Assembly (NCBI GenBank): GCA_937873135.1
Contig: CALMVQ010000133.1
Coordinates: 1-33,877 of the forward strand
DNA: 33,877 bases
Direction of reading: 5' to 3'
From: an uncultured Scytonema sp.
GTDB taxonomy: Bacteria > Cyanobacteriota > Cyanobacteriia > Cyanobacteriales > Nostocaceae
Part shown: piece by piece, positions 1 to 8,296 of the stretch
Layout: the number at the start of each line of letters is the position of its first letter
Position numbering within the stretch: the stretch's first letter is position 1
Notes under the pieces: generated by a model
Told to the model about the DNA's origin: nothing
The model's database searches: none
The model's input: the letters and a program-made list of their open reading frames with translations, nothing else
Position numbers and translations under genes: made by a program

Positions 1-136
1 TACTACTCTTCAAATGTACGGAGCTTTTTCAGAAATCAAATATTAGTCCTATATAAGCTAAAGGATTGAAAGAAAAAGATTTACCATCTTCTTAATTCAG
101 TCAAAACGGTGTCTAGTGTACGGATGAAGGAAAATT

Positions 137-1018
137 ATGGCTAACAGGCATTACGCGGAAATTGGCGATCTCTGGAAGCACCTACCGTTAGCAGAAATAC
201 TATCACTTGAGCAGCCTCGCTTGTATTGTGAAACTCATGCAGGATCGGCTCAGTATAAACTGACTCATTCTTGGGAAAGAGACTATGGGGTTTTCCAGTT
301 CTTTGCAGAAGCAAAAAAATTCCCAGCTTTACAAGTTAGTCAATATCTTAACGTCTTGAGAACCTGCCAAGGAGAAGATAAAAATTTATCAATATACCCT
401 GGTTCGCCTCAAATTGCCATGCTCTTGAGAGGGAATGAGGCAAATTATGCTTTCTGCGATCTAGATGGTGAAAGTCTTGACAATATCACAAATGTAGCAC
501 AGAAATTACAAATTCCCGCTCCTGCCGTCAAATGTTTTCAAGCTGATGGGATTGACGTGATCGCTCAGTTTGTCTCCCAATCACATGAACACGCTTCAGA
601 AATATTTGTCCATATTGACCCTTATCGTCCCCTCGAGAGAGCAAGAAATAACCTTAACTCAATAGACCTCTTTTGTGAGTTAAGCAAAATTGGAGTCAAA
701 ACAATCCTCTGGTATGGTTATGATGCACAAGAAAGAGAAAGTTTATGGAAAGTTATAAATAAGACCTTAATCTGTAAAGAAATTAAAGTTTCAACTCAAA
801 ATTTATGGTGTGGTGAAATTTATATTTTGGAAATGAACAATCCTAATTTTAGTCTTAATCCAGGTGTTATGGGTTGTGGAGTTTTATGTAGTAATCTCAG
901 TCCAAAGACAGTTGCAGCTTGTATCAAACTTGGTGAAGAGCTAGTCTATGTCTATGAAAATTCAGTTTTCCCCAATGGACAAAGCGGGGCAATTAGTTGT
1001 CGATCCATTTCTCTTTGA
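137..1018 (+). CDS. RlmJ-like methyltransferase family protein (divergent)
   Basis: The 293-residue product resembles the RlmJ family (23S rRNA m6A2030 methyltransferases) along its length. The N-terminal RHYAEIGDLWKH corresponds to the RlmJ start (RH...ADVLKH), YCETHAGSAQY to YLDTHAGAGRY, YPGSPQIA to YPGSPLIA, and ILWYGY to the ALWYP segment. The catalytic DPPY of RlmJ is replaced by HIDPYRPLE, so one proline of the motif is lost. A Shine-Dalgarno-like AAGG lies 6 nt before the ATG. It is followed by ackA after 42 nt on the same strand, but no functional link is evident. Family membership is an inference from remembered motifs; methylation of 23S rRNA is doubtful because of the altered motif, and the substrate is unknown. 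Confidence 0.6.
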   Translation: MANRHYAEIGDLWKHLPLAEILSLEQPRLYCETHAGSAQYKLTHSWERDYGVFQFFAEAKKFPALQVSQYLNVLRTCQGEDKNLSIYPGSPQIAMLLRGNEANYAFCDLDGESLDNITNVAQKLQIPAPAVKCFQADGIDVIAQFVSQSHEHASEIFVHIDPYRPLERARNNLNSIDLFCELSKIGVKTILWYGYDAQERESLWKVINKTLICKEIKVSTQNLWCGEIYILEMNNPNFSLNPGVMGCGVLCSNLSPKTVAACIKLGEELVYVYENSVFPNGQSGAISCRSISL

Positions 1019-1060
1019 AAAAATATTTATCTTGAAAAGCTTAATTAAAGACAGAAATTT

Positions 1061-2278
1061 ATGAAAATATTGGTACTGAATGCTGGCTCGAGCAGTCAAA
1101 AGAGTTATCTTTACGAGATAACAGGTGAAACTCTGCCTAACTTACCACCACAACCACTGTGGGAAGCAAAAGTGGACTGGACTCATCACCAAAACATGGC
1201 AGAAATTGAGGTGAAAACAGCTACGGGTAAACTGCTTCAAGAAGAAATTCCTGTAGATTCTCAACTTCAAGTCATTGCAAGGATGCTCGATACACTCTGG
1301 CAGGGATCTACTCAAGCGATCGCTCACCCAAGAGAGATTGATGTCGTAGGCCATCGGGTGGTACATGGCGGTCAGGATTACCAAGAAAGTGTGGTTGTGG
1401 ATGAGTCTGTCAAAAAGGCGATCGCCGATCTGGCAACCCTTGCACCTGCACATAATCCAGCCAATTTAGAAGGCATAAAAGCGATAGAAGAACATTTGGG
1501 CAAAATTCCCCAAGTTGTTGTATTTGATACCGCATTTCATTCCCATCTTCCTGATGCTGCGGCAATCTATCCCGGTCCTTACGAGTGGGTAGAGCAAGGT
1601 ATCCGTCGTTACGGGTTTCATGGCATCAGTCATCAGTACTGCGCTCAACGTGCCGCTCAAATTCTCGGTCGGGATTTAGCATCTTTACGATTGATTAACT
1701 GTCATCTGGGAAACGGCTGCTCTTTAGCGGCGATTCAAAACGGTCGCAGTATTGACACGACTATGGGATTCACTCCCCTAGATGGGTTGATGATGGGCAG
1801 TCGTTCTGGTGCCGTTGATCCAGGAATTTTAACTTACCTTTTGCGGCAGGATAACTCAGTAGAAAAATTAGATAACGTCTTAAACAAAGCTTCAGGATTA
1901 CGTGGAATTTCGGGCATTTCTGGTGATATGCGCTCAATTCTCGAAGCGATCGCTCAAGGGAACTCCCGCGCTCAACTCGCCGTAGACATCTACATTCACC
2001 GCCTACGGTCTTATATAGGTGCTATGATTGCCAGTCTACAAGGATTAGATGTTTTAGTGTTTACTGCAGGTGTCGGCGAAAACAATCCTGATATTCGCTC
2101 TGCAGCTAGTGAAGCTTTTGGATTTTTGGGATTAAAACTTGACTCGGAAAAGAATCAGAGCAAACCTGTTGATAAAGATATCGCCACCTCCGATTCAGCA
2201 GTACGAGTCTTGGTGATTCATACTGAAGAAGATTGGGCGATCGCTCAAGAATGTTGGCGATTGCAGCTTCGACGTTAA
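1061..2278 (+). CDS. ackA: Acetate kinase
   Basis: This 405-residue protein is a full-length acetate kinase (about 400 residues in E. coli), which interconverts acetyl phosphate plus ADP with acetate plus ATP in the cytoplasm. The ASKHA-fold signatures are present in order: N-terminal LNAGSSSQK, HRVVHGG near residue 100, FDTAFH near 155, GFHGISHQY near 185, NCHLGNG near 214, MMGSRSGAVDPGIL near 245 and FTAGVGEN near 336. The ATG start gives the canonical MKILVLNAGSSS beginning. No phosphotransacetylase gene (pta) is next to it in the window, so carbon flow through the usual Pta-AckA pair would depend on a gene elsewhere. The gene contains several HIP1-like GCGATCGC sites, unlike the AT-rich pair just downstream. 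Confidence 0.97.
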   Translation: MKILVLNAGSSSQKSYLYEITGETLPNLPPQPLWEAKVDWTHHQNMAEIEVKTATGKLLQEEIPVDSQLQVIARMLDTLWQGSTQAIAHPREIDVVGHRVVHGGQDYQESVVVDESVKKAIADLATLAPAHNPANLEGIKAIEEHLGKIPQVVVFDTAFHSHLPDAAAIYPGPYEWVEQGIRRYGFHGISHQYCAQRAAQILGRDLASLRLINCHLGNGCSLAAIQNGRSIDTTMGFTPLDGLMMGSRSGAVDPGILTYLLRQDNSVEKLDNVLNKASGLRGISGISGDMRSILEAIAQGNSRAQLAVDIYIHRLRSYIGAMIASLQGLDVLVFTAGVGENNPDIRSAASEAFGFLGLKLDSEKNQSKPVDKDIATSDSAVRVLVIHTEEDWAIAQECWRLQLRR

Positions 2279-2452
2279 TGCGATGGTTATGGTCTCTCGT
2301 GGTCGCCTTGCTAGAATTAGCTTGGGACAAAAGTTCCATAGTGTTATCGTGCTAATGTTGCCCGTTCTTTTGCATAAAAAGATACTTTTTTAGTATCAAG
2401 GATATAAGTGCAGTTGTATTAGCAACAACAAACCTAAAACATGAGGAAAATT

Positions 2453-3289
2453 ATGTTTTTATTAATAGACAACATTGTCCAAGTTGAAACCTCTCTTGCT
2501 CAAACTAAATCGGCTATAGGTAGCGAGATATTAAAAATTACTGAAAGGTTAGACAATCTTTTTAAGTTTAACAATCAACTTATTACCCAAGAGGAAATCC
2601 TTGAAGAAATTCAGGAAATTTCCAATGCTTTAACAAAAATTAGAGATTTAGAAAACCCAGTAGAAAAATTAAGATATATACGAGTCTTGCAAGATTACAC
2701 CAAAATTCTAAAATGGGAATTTATAGAACATGCAAAAAATGAAACGATTGAACAATTTGACTATTTAGAAGAAAATATAAAAGAGCTAGAAACTTTACAA
2801 GTCATAAGAATATTTCTAGAGACGGTTAATGTAGAAGTTAAAACTGGAGGAGAATGGTTAAAAAATTTATACAATGCCTTTTTACAGTTAATGGAAATTA
2901 TGGAAAATGGTAATCTTCATTTAATACCAAAGAGTATATTAGAAACTATTAAAATAGTGTCTAAAGTAATAGCTACCAGCGAAGACTCGAAAAAGTATAT
3001 CCCAAATAAAAAAGGTGAAGAAACTCATAAAAATATTAAAAAATATATTGTGAATCTTAGAAGTATTGCCAAAGCAATTTTGTGGGAAATTAGTAAATAT
3101 CAGCAAAATGTCAAAAGAGAAAATAACTCATGGGATTTAGTAATAGGTACAAGACCTCTTAAAGAATTATTAGAGGAAAGTAAAAAAAGAATTCATTTGC
3201 TAGACAAGTTAGATCCCCAAACGGAAGAAGAAGAACAAGAACATCTAGATACCCTAAGATACCTTGAACAAGAACTAAAAAATAGATAA
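2453..3289 (+). CDS. Hypothetical helical/coiled-coil protein, partner of PIN protein
   Basis: The 278-residue product is not recognised. It is rich in Lys, Glu, Ile and Asn and reads as almost wholly alpha-helical, with leucine-spaced stretches such as ILEEIQEISNALTKIRDLE near residues 45-65 and ELLEESKKRIHLLDKLD near 240. It has no signal peptide and no convincing membrane segment. I chose the ATG at 2453 because a GAGGA sits 5 nt upstream; an in-frame ATG at 2441 would place that GAGGA inside the gene. The stop is only 8 nt before the PIN gene, so the two are probably one transcript. The pair is clearly AT-richer than ackA and has no HIP1 sites, which suggests recent acquisition. It might be an unusually large antitoxin or a regulator, but nothing in the sequence proves it. 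Confidence 0.75.
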   Translation: MFLLIDNIVQVETSLAQTKSAIGSEILKITERLDNLFKFNNQLITQEEILEEIQEISNALTKIRDLENPVEKLRYIRVLQDYTKILKWEFIEHAKNETIEQFDYLEENIKELETLQVIRIFLETVNVEVKTGGEWLKNLYNAFLQLMEIMENGNLHLIPKSILETIKIVSKVIATSEDSKKYIPNKKGEETHKNIKKYIVNLRSIAKAILWEISKYQQNVKRENNSWDLVIGTRPLKELLEESKKRIHLLDKLDPQTEEEEQEHLDTLRYLEQELKNR

Positions 3290-3297
3290 TTTATCCG

Positions 3298-3798
3298 ATG
3301 CCTATTGTATTGCTTGATTCAAATCCATTGTCCTTAATATCAAATCCCGTAAATAAAGGAGAGCCTTTTAAGTGTAGAAATAGAATTAAGCAATTAGTAA
3401 GCAATAATATTCCAGTAATAGTTCCAGAAATTATAGACTATGAGCTTCGACGTAAATTGATTTATGATAAAAGAAAAGAATCTATTGAAAGACTAGATCG
3501 TTTAGGGCAAGAAATGGGCGTAATCTACGCGCCAATCACAACAGAAGTTATGCGGAAAGCATCAGCTTTATGGGGTTGGGCAAGAGCAACAGGACAATCA
3601 ACAGCACATGAAAATAAAATTGATATTGATGTTATCTTAGCTGCCCAATCAATTATACTAGCCATGGAAACGGAAGAATACGTAATAATTGCTACACCAA
3701 ACCTCGGTGATTTAAGGCGTTATAGTATAGACGCACAAGAATGGAATAATATTACAGTGGAATATTGTTTGAATCCTAATCCACAAAAATTAATCTAA
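3298..3798 (+). CDS. PIN-domain protein (VapC-like putative RNase)
   Basis: The 166-residue product has a PIN-like layout: LLDSNPLSLI at the N-terminus (first acidic residue, Asp7), PEIIDYELRRKL near residue 47 (the Glu-containing second motif), IDIDVILAAQSI near residue 107 (third acidic cluster) and ATPNLGDLRRY near residue 131 (fourth position). PIN proteins are Mg-dependent ribonucleases, often toxins of type II toxin-antitoxin pairs. The usual small antitoxin is not upstream; a 278-residue helical protein is there instead, 8 nt away. There is no strong Shine-Dalgarno sequence, so translation may be coupled to the upstream gene. The PIN assignment is fairly safe from motif order; a toxin role is inferred. 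Confidence 0.75.
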   Translation: MPIVLLDSNPLSLISNPVNKGEPFKCRNRIKQLVSNNIPVIVPEIIDYELRRKLIYDKRKESIERLDRLGQEMGVIYAPITTEVMRKASALWGWARATGQSTAHENKIDIDVILAAQSIILAMETEEYVIIATPNLGDLRRYSIDAQEWNNITVEYCLNPNPQKLI

Positions 3799-3824
3799 TA
3801 CATCTAAGGCAATATTTACTTACG

Positions 3825-6092
3825 TTACTTTAGGTAAATCAACAAGTTCAATCCTGGAATGGTACGAGAAAGAGTCCATAAAAGAAGGGTGATGTAAAGT
3901 AAACCCAAACACCATTGATACCAAGCAAGGGTGGAGATGAAACCGGGTAAGTGTTCGTCTCGCAACCGAATGTCATTAAAACCCAATTTGAGTAAGTTGT
4001 TGAGGCTAAAATCATAGTAATTCAGCCAGTTCCACCGACGGTTCCACAACAAGGGTAAATATCGTTCGCGAAACACCTCATACCTTGGGATCACTGGTAA
4101 GCGCCCAATCAGTAATCGCAACTGCCGCATTGTACCGTCTTCTGTAAAATAGGAAACATTCATCAAGTCGTGATAACGACCTTGGCGGTAAAGTCGGAAT
4201 AAAAGAAACGCTGGTACAGGAAGGATGATCATGAAAAGACACCCTATTGTGAGCCATGATTGTTCTGCACTATAAAAGATAGCGAGAAAGCCAAACAGTG
4301 TCAAAAGGCTAAAACTTGTGATCGTCCAACTTGCTTCTTCAGCTGTAGGAACGATCGCTACTGGGTGAAAGCGGCGAAATCGATCAACAAGCCAAAATAG
4401 TAAGCCAAAGTGGGCGATCGCAATCATCCCTACACCAAACACTAACCAAAAATTAGTCCCATAACCAGAAAGAAGCAGCAGTAAACTTAGCGCCAGCCAA
4501 TTCCATGCTTCCAATAACCAGCCAATTGGCGAGAGCGGTTCGGTAACAACGATGCGCGGGCTGATTTGAGTGTAAGTTTCCAAATCCATGTCTGCCAAAG
4601 TTAGTAACTCCCTGATGTTGCCGAAAGGTTGTATCTGACGGCGACGGGCGATGGCCATTGCTTGATCAGTCCCAAAACCCACATCTTTCAAGCGTTTCTG
4701 GGAAGCACTATTGATATTTGTCCCAACCAAAAGCAAGCTTAACTCTTGTCGTCTTAGCTTCTGCTTTATATACTCCAGCCGATTAGCATCAGCAATTTGT
4801 TGTAACTGACGGAAATTTTGCGCCAAATTCCGCAAGACGTTTTGATTGCCTTGCATCTCCACAACCAGTTTTTGCCCAATTTTACCAGGATTGCCTAATA
4901 TTTTTGCTTGGTTAGAATCAAAATTTAGACCTGATACATTTAAATAGGCTTCTTTGGTAAAGTCAGCATCGCTAAAATCGGCTTGCTTGAGAATACTAAC
5001 ACCGTGTAAATTCACAGGTTGGTTAAACTGCGCTTCTCTAAAAGAAACATCTTGAGCGAAGGTTGCTTCGGCAAGGCATAAGAACTGATGAAAAATGGCT
5101 TTTGTGAACTGTGCTTGATTGGCAAAGCGAACTTGACGAAAATCAGTACTTCCTTGCCACTGCACGCGAGTGAATTTAGCTAATTGCTGAAAATTTGCTT
5201 GAGTAAAGTAAGCCGCGTCCTCAAAAGTGCTGTCTTGGAAATAAGTGCTTTCCTGAAATTCCGCTTCCTTAAAATTAGCCTTGTCAAAAAATATACTGCT
5301 TTGAAATTGGTTCTGCTGCCGAAAAATAGCATTAGCAAAGTTCACTGGACGGCTAAATCTTGTTTCTGTCCAATTCGTTTTTTTATTAAAAATGACACTA
5401 CGAGCATCTACAATCTGAAGAAAAAATGTGTTGGGAAATTGCACGGTGCCATTAAAGTGAGTTTGTTCTAATGTTAAGGAACCACGGAATACACTGATTT
5501 CACTGGATGTGCTTGACTTAGCTAAAAGCGATCGACAGTCTCTGGAACTGTTTAAGCCGACAGCAAGGGACTGCAAGCAAACTCCCCGCAAACGTTCCAG
5601 TTGTTCTTGCTCGGATGAAGTGAAAATAGGGGCGATTGCTTGTGCGTACAAAGGAGTTCTTAAACCTAAATCGCTCCCAATAAAATCTCCTTGAACGATT
5701 GAGTGACTCAAATCTAAACCTAAAGGTTTTGTCCCAGTCTTCTGTAATTCTTTGCGCAATATCTGGTAGAAAGTATCTCGAAAGCTGGCATTATCAGGTC
5801 GTAAATCTATCACCATATTCCGTAAATCTACCATGAAATTCCCTTCACGGATGATGGGTGTATTTATTCGCTCTTGTAGAAGATCTGAAGTCAGGACGAT
5901 GCGTTCTGGTTGTGCGGTTGGTATAGCCTGTGCAGGGAGAGGAAGTAACAACAGCGATAAAGCACATAGACAAATCAACAAGCAAGTTGTCTTCAAATAA
6001 CTTAAGGTGATAACAAATTTATACCATTTCACAAAATTCTCGATAAAATCGACGCCTTCTTCAATTCGCAATCTCAAGATGAGCCAGAACAA
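3825..6092 (-). CDS. Exported pentapeptide-repeat membrane protein
   Basis: The 755-residue product has an N-terminal hydrophobic segment (LICLCALSLLLLPLPAQA, about residues 38-55) that looks like a signal peptide with an AQA cleavage site, preceded by an unusually long 35-residue leader, so the real start may be a later GTG. Residues about 200-390 form an F-rich pentapeptide-type beta-helix (ANFKEAEF, STFEDAAYF, AIFHQFLCL, ADFSDADF). Residues about 455-515 resemble a helix-hairpin-helix segment (GFGTDQAMAIARRRQIQPFG). Three or four membrane segments follow (about 530-660), then a cytosolic-like stretch and a last hydrophobic segment near 730. It is divergently transcribed from the potB-like gene. 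Function is unknown; a membrane-anchored extracytoplasmic scaffold would fit. The domain order is seen; the topology is inferred. Confidence 0.8.
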   Translation of the reverse strand: MFWLILRLRIEEGVDFIENFVKWYKFVITLSYLKTTCLLICLCALSLLLLPLPAQAIPTAQPERIVLTSDLLQERINTPIIREGNFMVDLRNMVIDLRPDNASFRDTFYQILRKELQKTGTKPLGLDLSHSIVQGDFIGSDLGLRTPLYAQAIAPIFTSSEQEQLERLRGVCLQSLAVGLNSSRDCRSLLAKSSTSSEISVFRGSLTLEQTHFNGTVQFPNTFFLQIVDARSVIFNKKTNWTETRFSRPVNFANAIFRQQNQFQSSIFFDKANFKEAEFQESTYFQDSTFEDAAYFTQANFQQLAKFTRVQWQGSTDFRQVRFANQAQFTKAIFHQFLCLAEATFAQDVSFREAQFNQPVNLHGVSILKQADFSDADFTKEAYLNVSGLNFDSNQAKILGNPGKIGQKLVVEMQGNQNVLRNLAQNFRQLQQIADANRLEYIKQKLRRQELSLLLVGTNINSASQKRLKDVGFGTDQAMAIARRRQIQPFGNIRELLTLADMDLETYTQISPRIVVTEPLSPIGWLLEAWNWLALSLLLLLSGYGTNFWLVFGVGMIAIAHFGLLFWLVDRFRRFHPVAIVPTAEEASWTITSFSLLTLFGFLAIFYSAEQSWLTIGCLFMIILPVPAFLLFRLYRQGRYHDLMNVSYFTEDGTMRQLRLLIGRLPVIPRYEVFRERYLPLLWNRRWNWLNYYDFSLNNLLKLGFNDIRLRDEHLPGFISTLAWYQWCLGLLYITLLLWTLSRTIPGLNLLIYLK

Positions 6093-6206
6093 TAATAACG
6101 TAAACTTTCTGTAGAGACTTCGCCCAACGTGTCGCTACAATCTGATGAACTAAAATAAAGACTTAACCGTACTCCTACTAATTCCTCCTCTCCACTTCGG
6201 ATTTTT

Positions 6207-7118
6207 GTGTCTACCCATCCTTCTCAATTACATTCCTCTGACAATAGTGTCGAAGTGCCAAAATTACGTCGCCCACAATTTAACTGGCTGCAACCTTTGG
6301 CATTGCTTGCACCATCAGGCGTTTGGCTGTTACTTTTACTCGTACTGCCAACACTGCTCATTTTAGAGTTGAGTTTAGTACCGGGAATTAGACCGGGGGA
6401 TATAGTAAATCCTAGTGGCTTTGACAATTACATCCGCATATTTGACCTTCTTTACCTAAAAGTCCTAAAGCGATCGCTATTTTTTGCTGTCGGTACCACA
6501 GTCATTTGTTTGCTCTTAGCTTTTCCCGTAGCTTATTGGATTGCTATGATAGCACCGCCAAAGGTGCGGAATTTACTTCTACTCAGCTTTGTTTTGCCTT
6601 TATGGACTTCTTCCTTACTCCGTTCTTATGCTTGGATTGCAATTCTCCGTCCTACTGGCTTACTCAACAGTGTTCTTACCAGTTTGGGCTTACCTGGTTT
6701 GAATTTACTAAACCGCAGCCCTGCAGTATTAATTGGCATGAGTTATAGCTTGCTGCCATACATGGTTTTAATTCTCTACGCCTCTTTAGAGAAATTAGAC
6801 AAGCGTTTGCTAGAAGCCGCAGCTGATTTGGGGGCACATCCCGTACAAGCTTTTTGGAAAGTTACCGTCCCTCAAACCCTTACCGGAATAGCTGCGGCTT
6901 CTTTCCTCGTTTTTATTACTGCATTAGGTGATTTTGTCAATCCCGAATTGCTCGGTGGTGCTTCGAGTATGACAATGTCGCGTTTAATTTACAACCAGTT
7001 CCTTGGATCTACCCAAAATTGGGGATTTGGTTCAGCTTTGAGTGCGACGTTAATTTTAGTTGTTAGTATTGCGATCGCCCTTCTCATTAAGTTTGGCGAT
7101 CCCCAACAAGAGCGATAA
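6207..7118 (+). CDS. potB: ABC transporter permease, spermidine/putrescine type (PotB-like)
   Basis: The 303-residue product is an inner-membrane permease with about six membrane segments. The first begins at PLALLAPSGVWLLLLLVLP (residues 31-49). The EAA loop that docks to the ATPase is clear: EAAADLGAHPVQAFWKVTVP near residues 207-226, followed by LGDFVNPELLGG near 245, a PotB/PotH-family signature. Start is a GTG at 6207; no strong Shine-Dalgarno sequence is visible. PotB normally works with PotA, PotC and PotD from one operon, but the next gene on either side is unrelated, so the partners must be encoded elsewhere or the system is incomplete. Polyamine specificity comes from family similarity only. 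Confidence 0.85.
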   Translation: MSTHPSQLHSSDNSVEVPKLRRPQFNWLQPLALLAPSGVWLLLLLVLPTLLILELSLVPGIRPGDIVNPSGFDNYIRIFDLLYLKVLKRSLFFAVGTTVICLLLAFPVAYWIAMIAPPKVRNLLLLSFVLPLWTSSLLRSYAWIAILRPTGLLNSVLTSLGLPGLNLLNRSPAVLIGMSYSLLPYMVLILYASLEKLDKRLLEAAADLGAHPVQAFWKVTVPQTLTGIAAASFLVFITALGDFVNPELLGGASSMTMSRLIYNQFLGSTQNWGFGSALSATLILVVSIAIALLIKFGDPQQER

Positions 7119-7199
7119 TTTGATAAGTAGGTCAGCACAAATAAAGCAAAAAGAGCAATGCTCATCATTATGTACGAGCGTCATTGGTCATTACAATGT

Positions 7200-7330
7200 T
7201 ATGGAATGGGTAGTAGTGAAGGTGTGAATCCTTCAAGGTCGGGAGAATTGACCGCTATTCTTGCGGTTGACCAGCTTTCTCCACTTGTGGGTAACTTTGG
7301 GTAGACTTTATCGAGCGGTTTAAAGTTAAT
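7200..7330 (+). other. Structured non-coding stretch, possible group II intron fragment
   Basis: The 254-base gap between potB and the antitoxin gene contains nested hairpins: GAAGG/CCTTC at 7219-7234, and a larger stem at 7241-7282 with GGAGAA pairing TTTCTCC outside and GACCGC pairing GCGGTT around a TATTCTT loop. The wording of the segment (GTGAAGGTGTGAATCC, GGTAACTTTGGGTAGA) recalls domain I sequence of bacterial group II introns, but no reverse transcriptase and no domain V are present. If that is right, it is a fragment. Orientation is a guess. Confidence 0.35.
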
Positions 7331-7372
7331 TATAAAATTGAGAAGATAGGCAATCAAAATAGCGAGGTGCTA

Positions 7373-7633
7373 ATGACTTACCCGGAACTGCGCCAAAAAA
7401 TCGAACAACAACTAGCCCAATTGCCACCCGATCAACTCTCCAAGGTCAGCGACTTCCTGGATTCTCTGCAAAGCAAAAGTACTATTAGTCAACGTCCACT
7501 TCGTCGGTTGCCTCCAATTAAACGAGGAACCAAGGCGGGCGATCTGCTAAAATTTGCTGGAACTTGGCAAGGCAATGATTTGGAAGAGTGTCTTCGCTCA
7601 GTCTACGAAACCCGTTCTAAAGCTCAGTTTTGA
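7373..7633 (+). CDS. VapB-like antitoxin
   Basis: This 86-residue protein begins MTYPELRQKIEQQLAQLP and continues with QLSKVSDFLDSLQ, the pattern of short cyanobacterial antitoxins (DUF2281-like) that sit before PIN toxins. The C-terminal half is basic then acidic (LPPIKRGTKAGDLLKFAG, LEECLRSVYETR), typical of a toxin-wrapping tail. I prefer the ATG at 7373, which has GAGG 5 nt upstream, over an in-frame GTG at 7367 that overlaps this ribosome-binding site. It ends 11 nt before the probable start of the PIN gene. The complex would be expected to repress its own promoter; no clear operator palindrome was identified. Confidence 0.75.
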   Translation: MTYPELRQKIEQQLAQLPPDQLSKVSDFLDSLQSKSTISQRPLRRLPPIKRGTKAGDLLKFAGTWQGNDLEECLRSVYETRSKAQF

Positions 7634-7644
7634 TTTCTGTCTCC

Positions 7645-8088
7645 ATGTATCTCTTAGATACCAACCATTGCAGTTACATCATTAATAACACCCCTAACGT
7701 CATTGCTGCTGTGCAATCTCGTTCTACTAGTGACATCGGCATTAGCATCATCACTTACGGCGAACTGCTCTACATGACAGAAAAATCAGAACGACAAGCC
7801 CAAAACCTTGCCGCAGTTCAAGCATTTTTGATAGGTTTTGACTTGTATTTCATTGATGAAGAAACCGCTATTTTTTACAGTCAGATCAAAGCAGCAGTTT
7901 TTAATATGTTTGCTCCTAAAGATAAAAGCAAACGCCGGAGTATAAGTGTTGGAGATTTAGGATTCGATGACCACGATCTCTGGATTGCGGCAACAGCGAT
8001 TCAGCACAATCTCATTCTTGTTTCTGCTGACAGCGATTTTGTCCGAATTCAGCAAGCACAATCTTTTTCTCTGGAATCTTGGCTATAA
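7645..8088 (+). CDS. PIN-domain toxin (VapC-like ribonuclease)
   Basis: The 147-residue product has the four acidic motifs of PIN ribonucleases: YLLDTNHCSYII at residues 2-13, ISIITYGELLY near 33-43 (Glu), FDDHDLWIAATAI near 110-122 (Asp), and LVSADSDFVRI near 126-136 (Asp). Such toxins cleave tRNA or other RNAs when the antitoxin is lost. The chosen ATG at 7645 begins MYLLDTN. An in-frame TTG at 7630 overlaps the antitoxin stop and would add five residues. It is cotranscribed with the upstream antitoxin. The gene lacks oddities and is apparently intact. Confidence 0.88.
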   Translation: MYLLDTNHCSYIINNTPNVIAAVQSRSTSDIGISIITYGELLYMTEKSERQAQNLAAVQAFLIGFDLYFIDEETAIFYSQIKAAVFNMFAPKDKSKRRSISVGDLGFDDHDLWIAATAIQHNLILVSADSDFVRIQQAQSFSLESWL

Positions 8089-8296
8089 AGAGAGGGAGAA
8101 GCACCTTTTACGGATTTGTATAGCAATCAAAAGCCGGATCTTCTCTCTACTCGCCGCCTTCACCTGGTAATTTAATTAGGGAAAATCTTAAGACTGATAT
8201 ATTCGTACTTCAATACCTTAAGAATGATGCGGTGTTGCCATACATTTGCTATTAATTATATGCGGAAAATGATATCCGATAAAAGGAGACTTGAGG

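Noticed and set aside
1142-1660. Two minus-strand frames inside ackA
   Set aside because: They lie wholly antisense to a well-conserved gene and have no protein family features.
5184-5694. Plus-strand frames within the pentapeptide gene
   Set aside because: They are antisense to the beta-helix repeats; the periodic codons create long open frames.
7200-7330. Riboswitch for potB or for the antitoxin gene
   Set aside because: No known riboswitch core is recognised; it lies downstream of potB and the pattern fits an intron fragment better.
8126-8136. Single TATAGCAATC at 8128 and another near 22147, like the IS630 ends
   Set aside because: No matching second end or transposase sequence is nearby, so a short chance match or an old solo end cannot be told apart.
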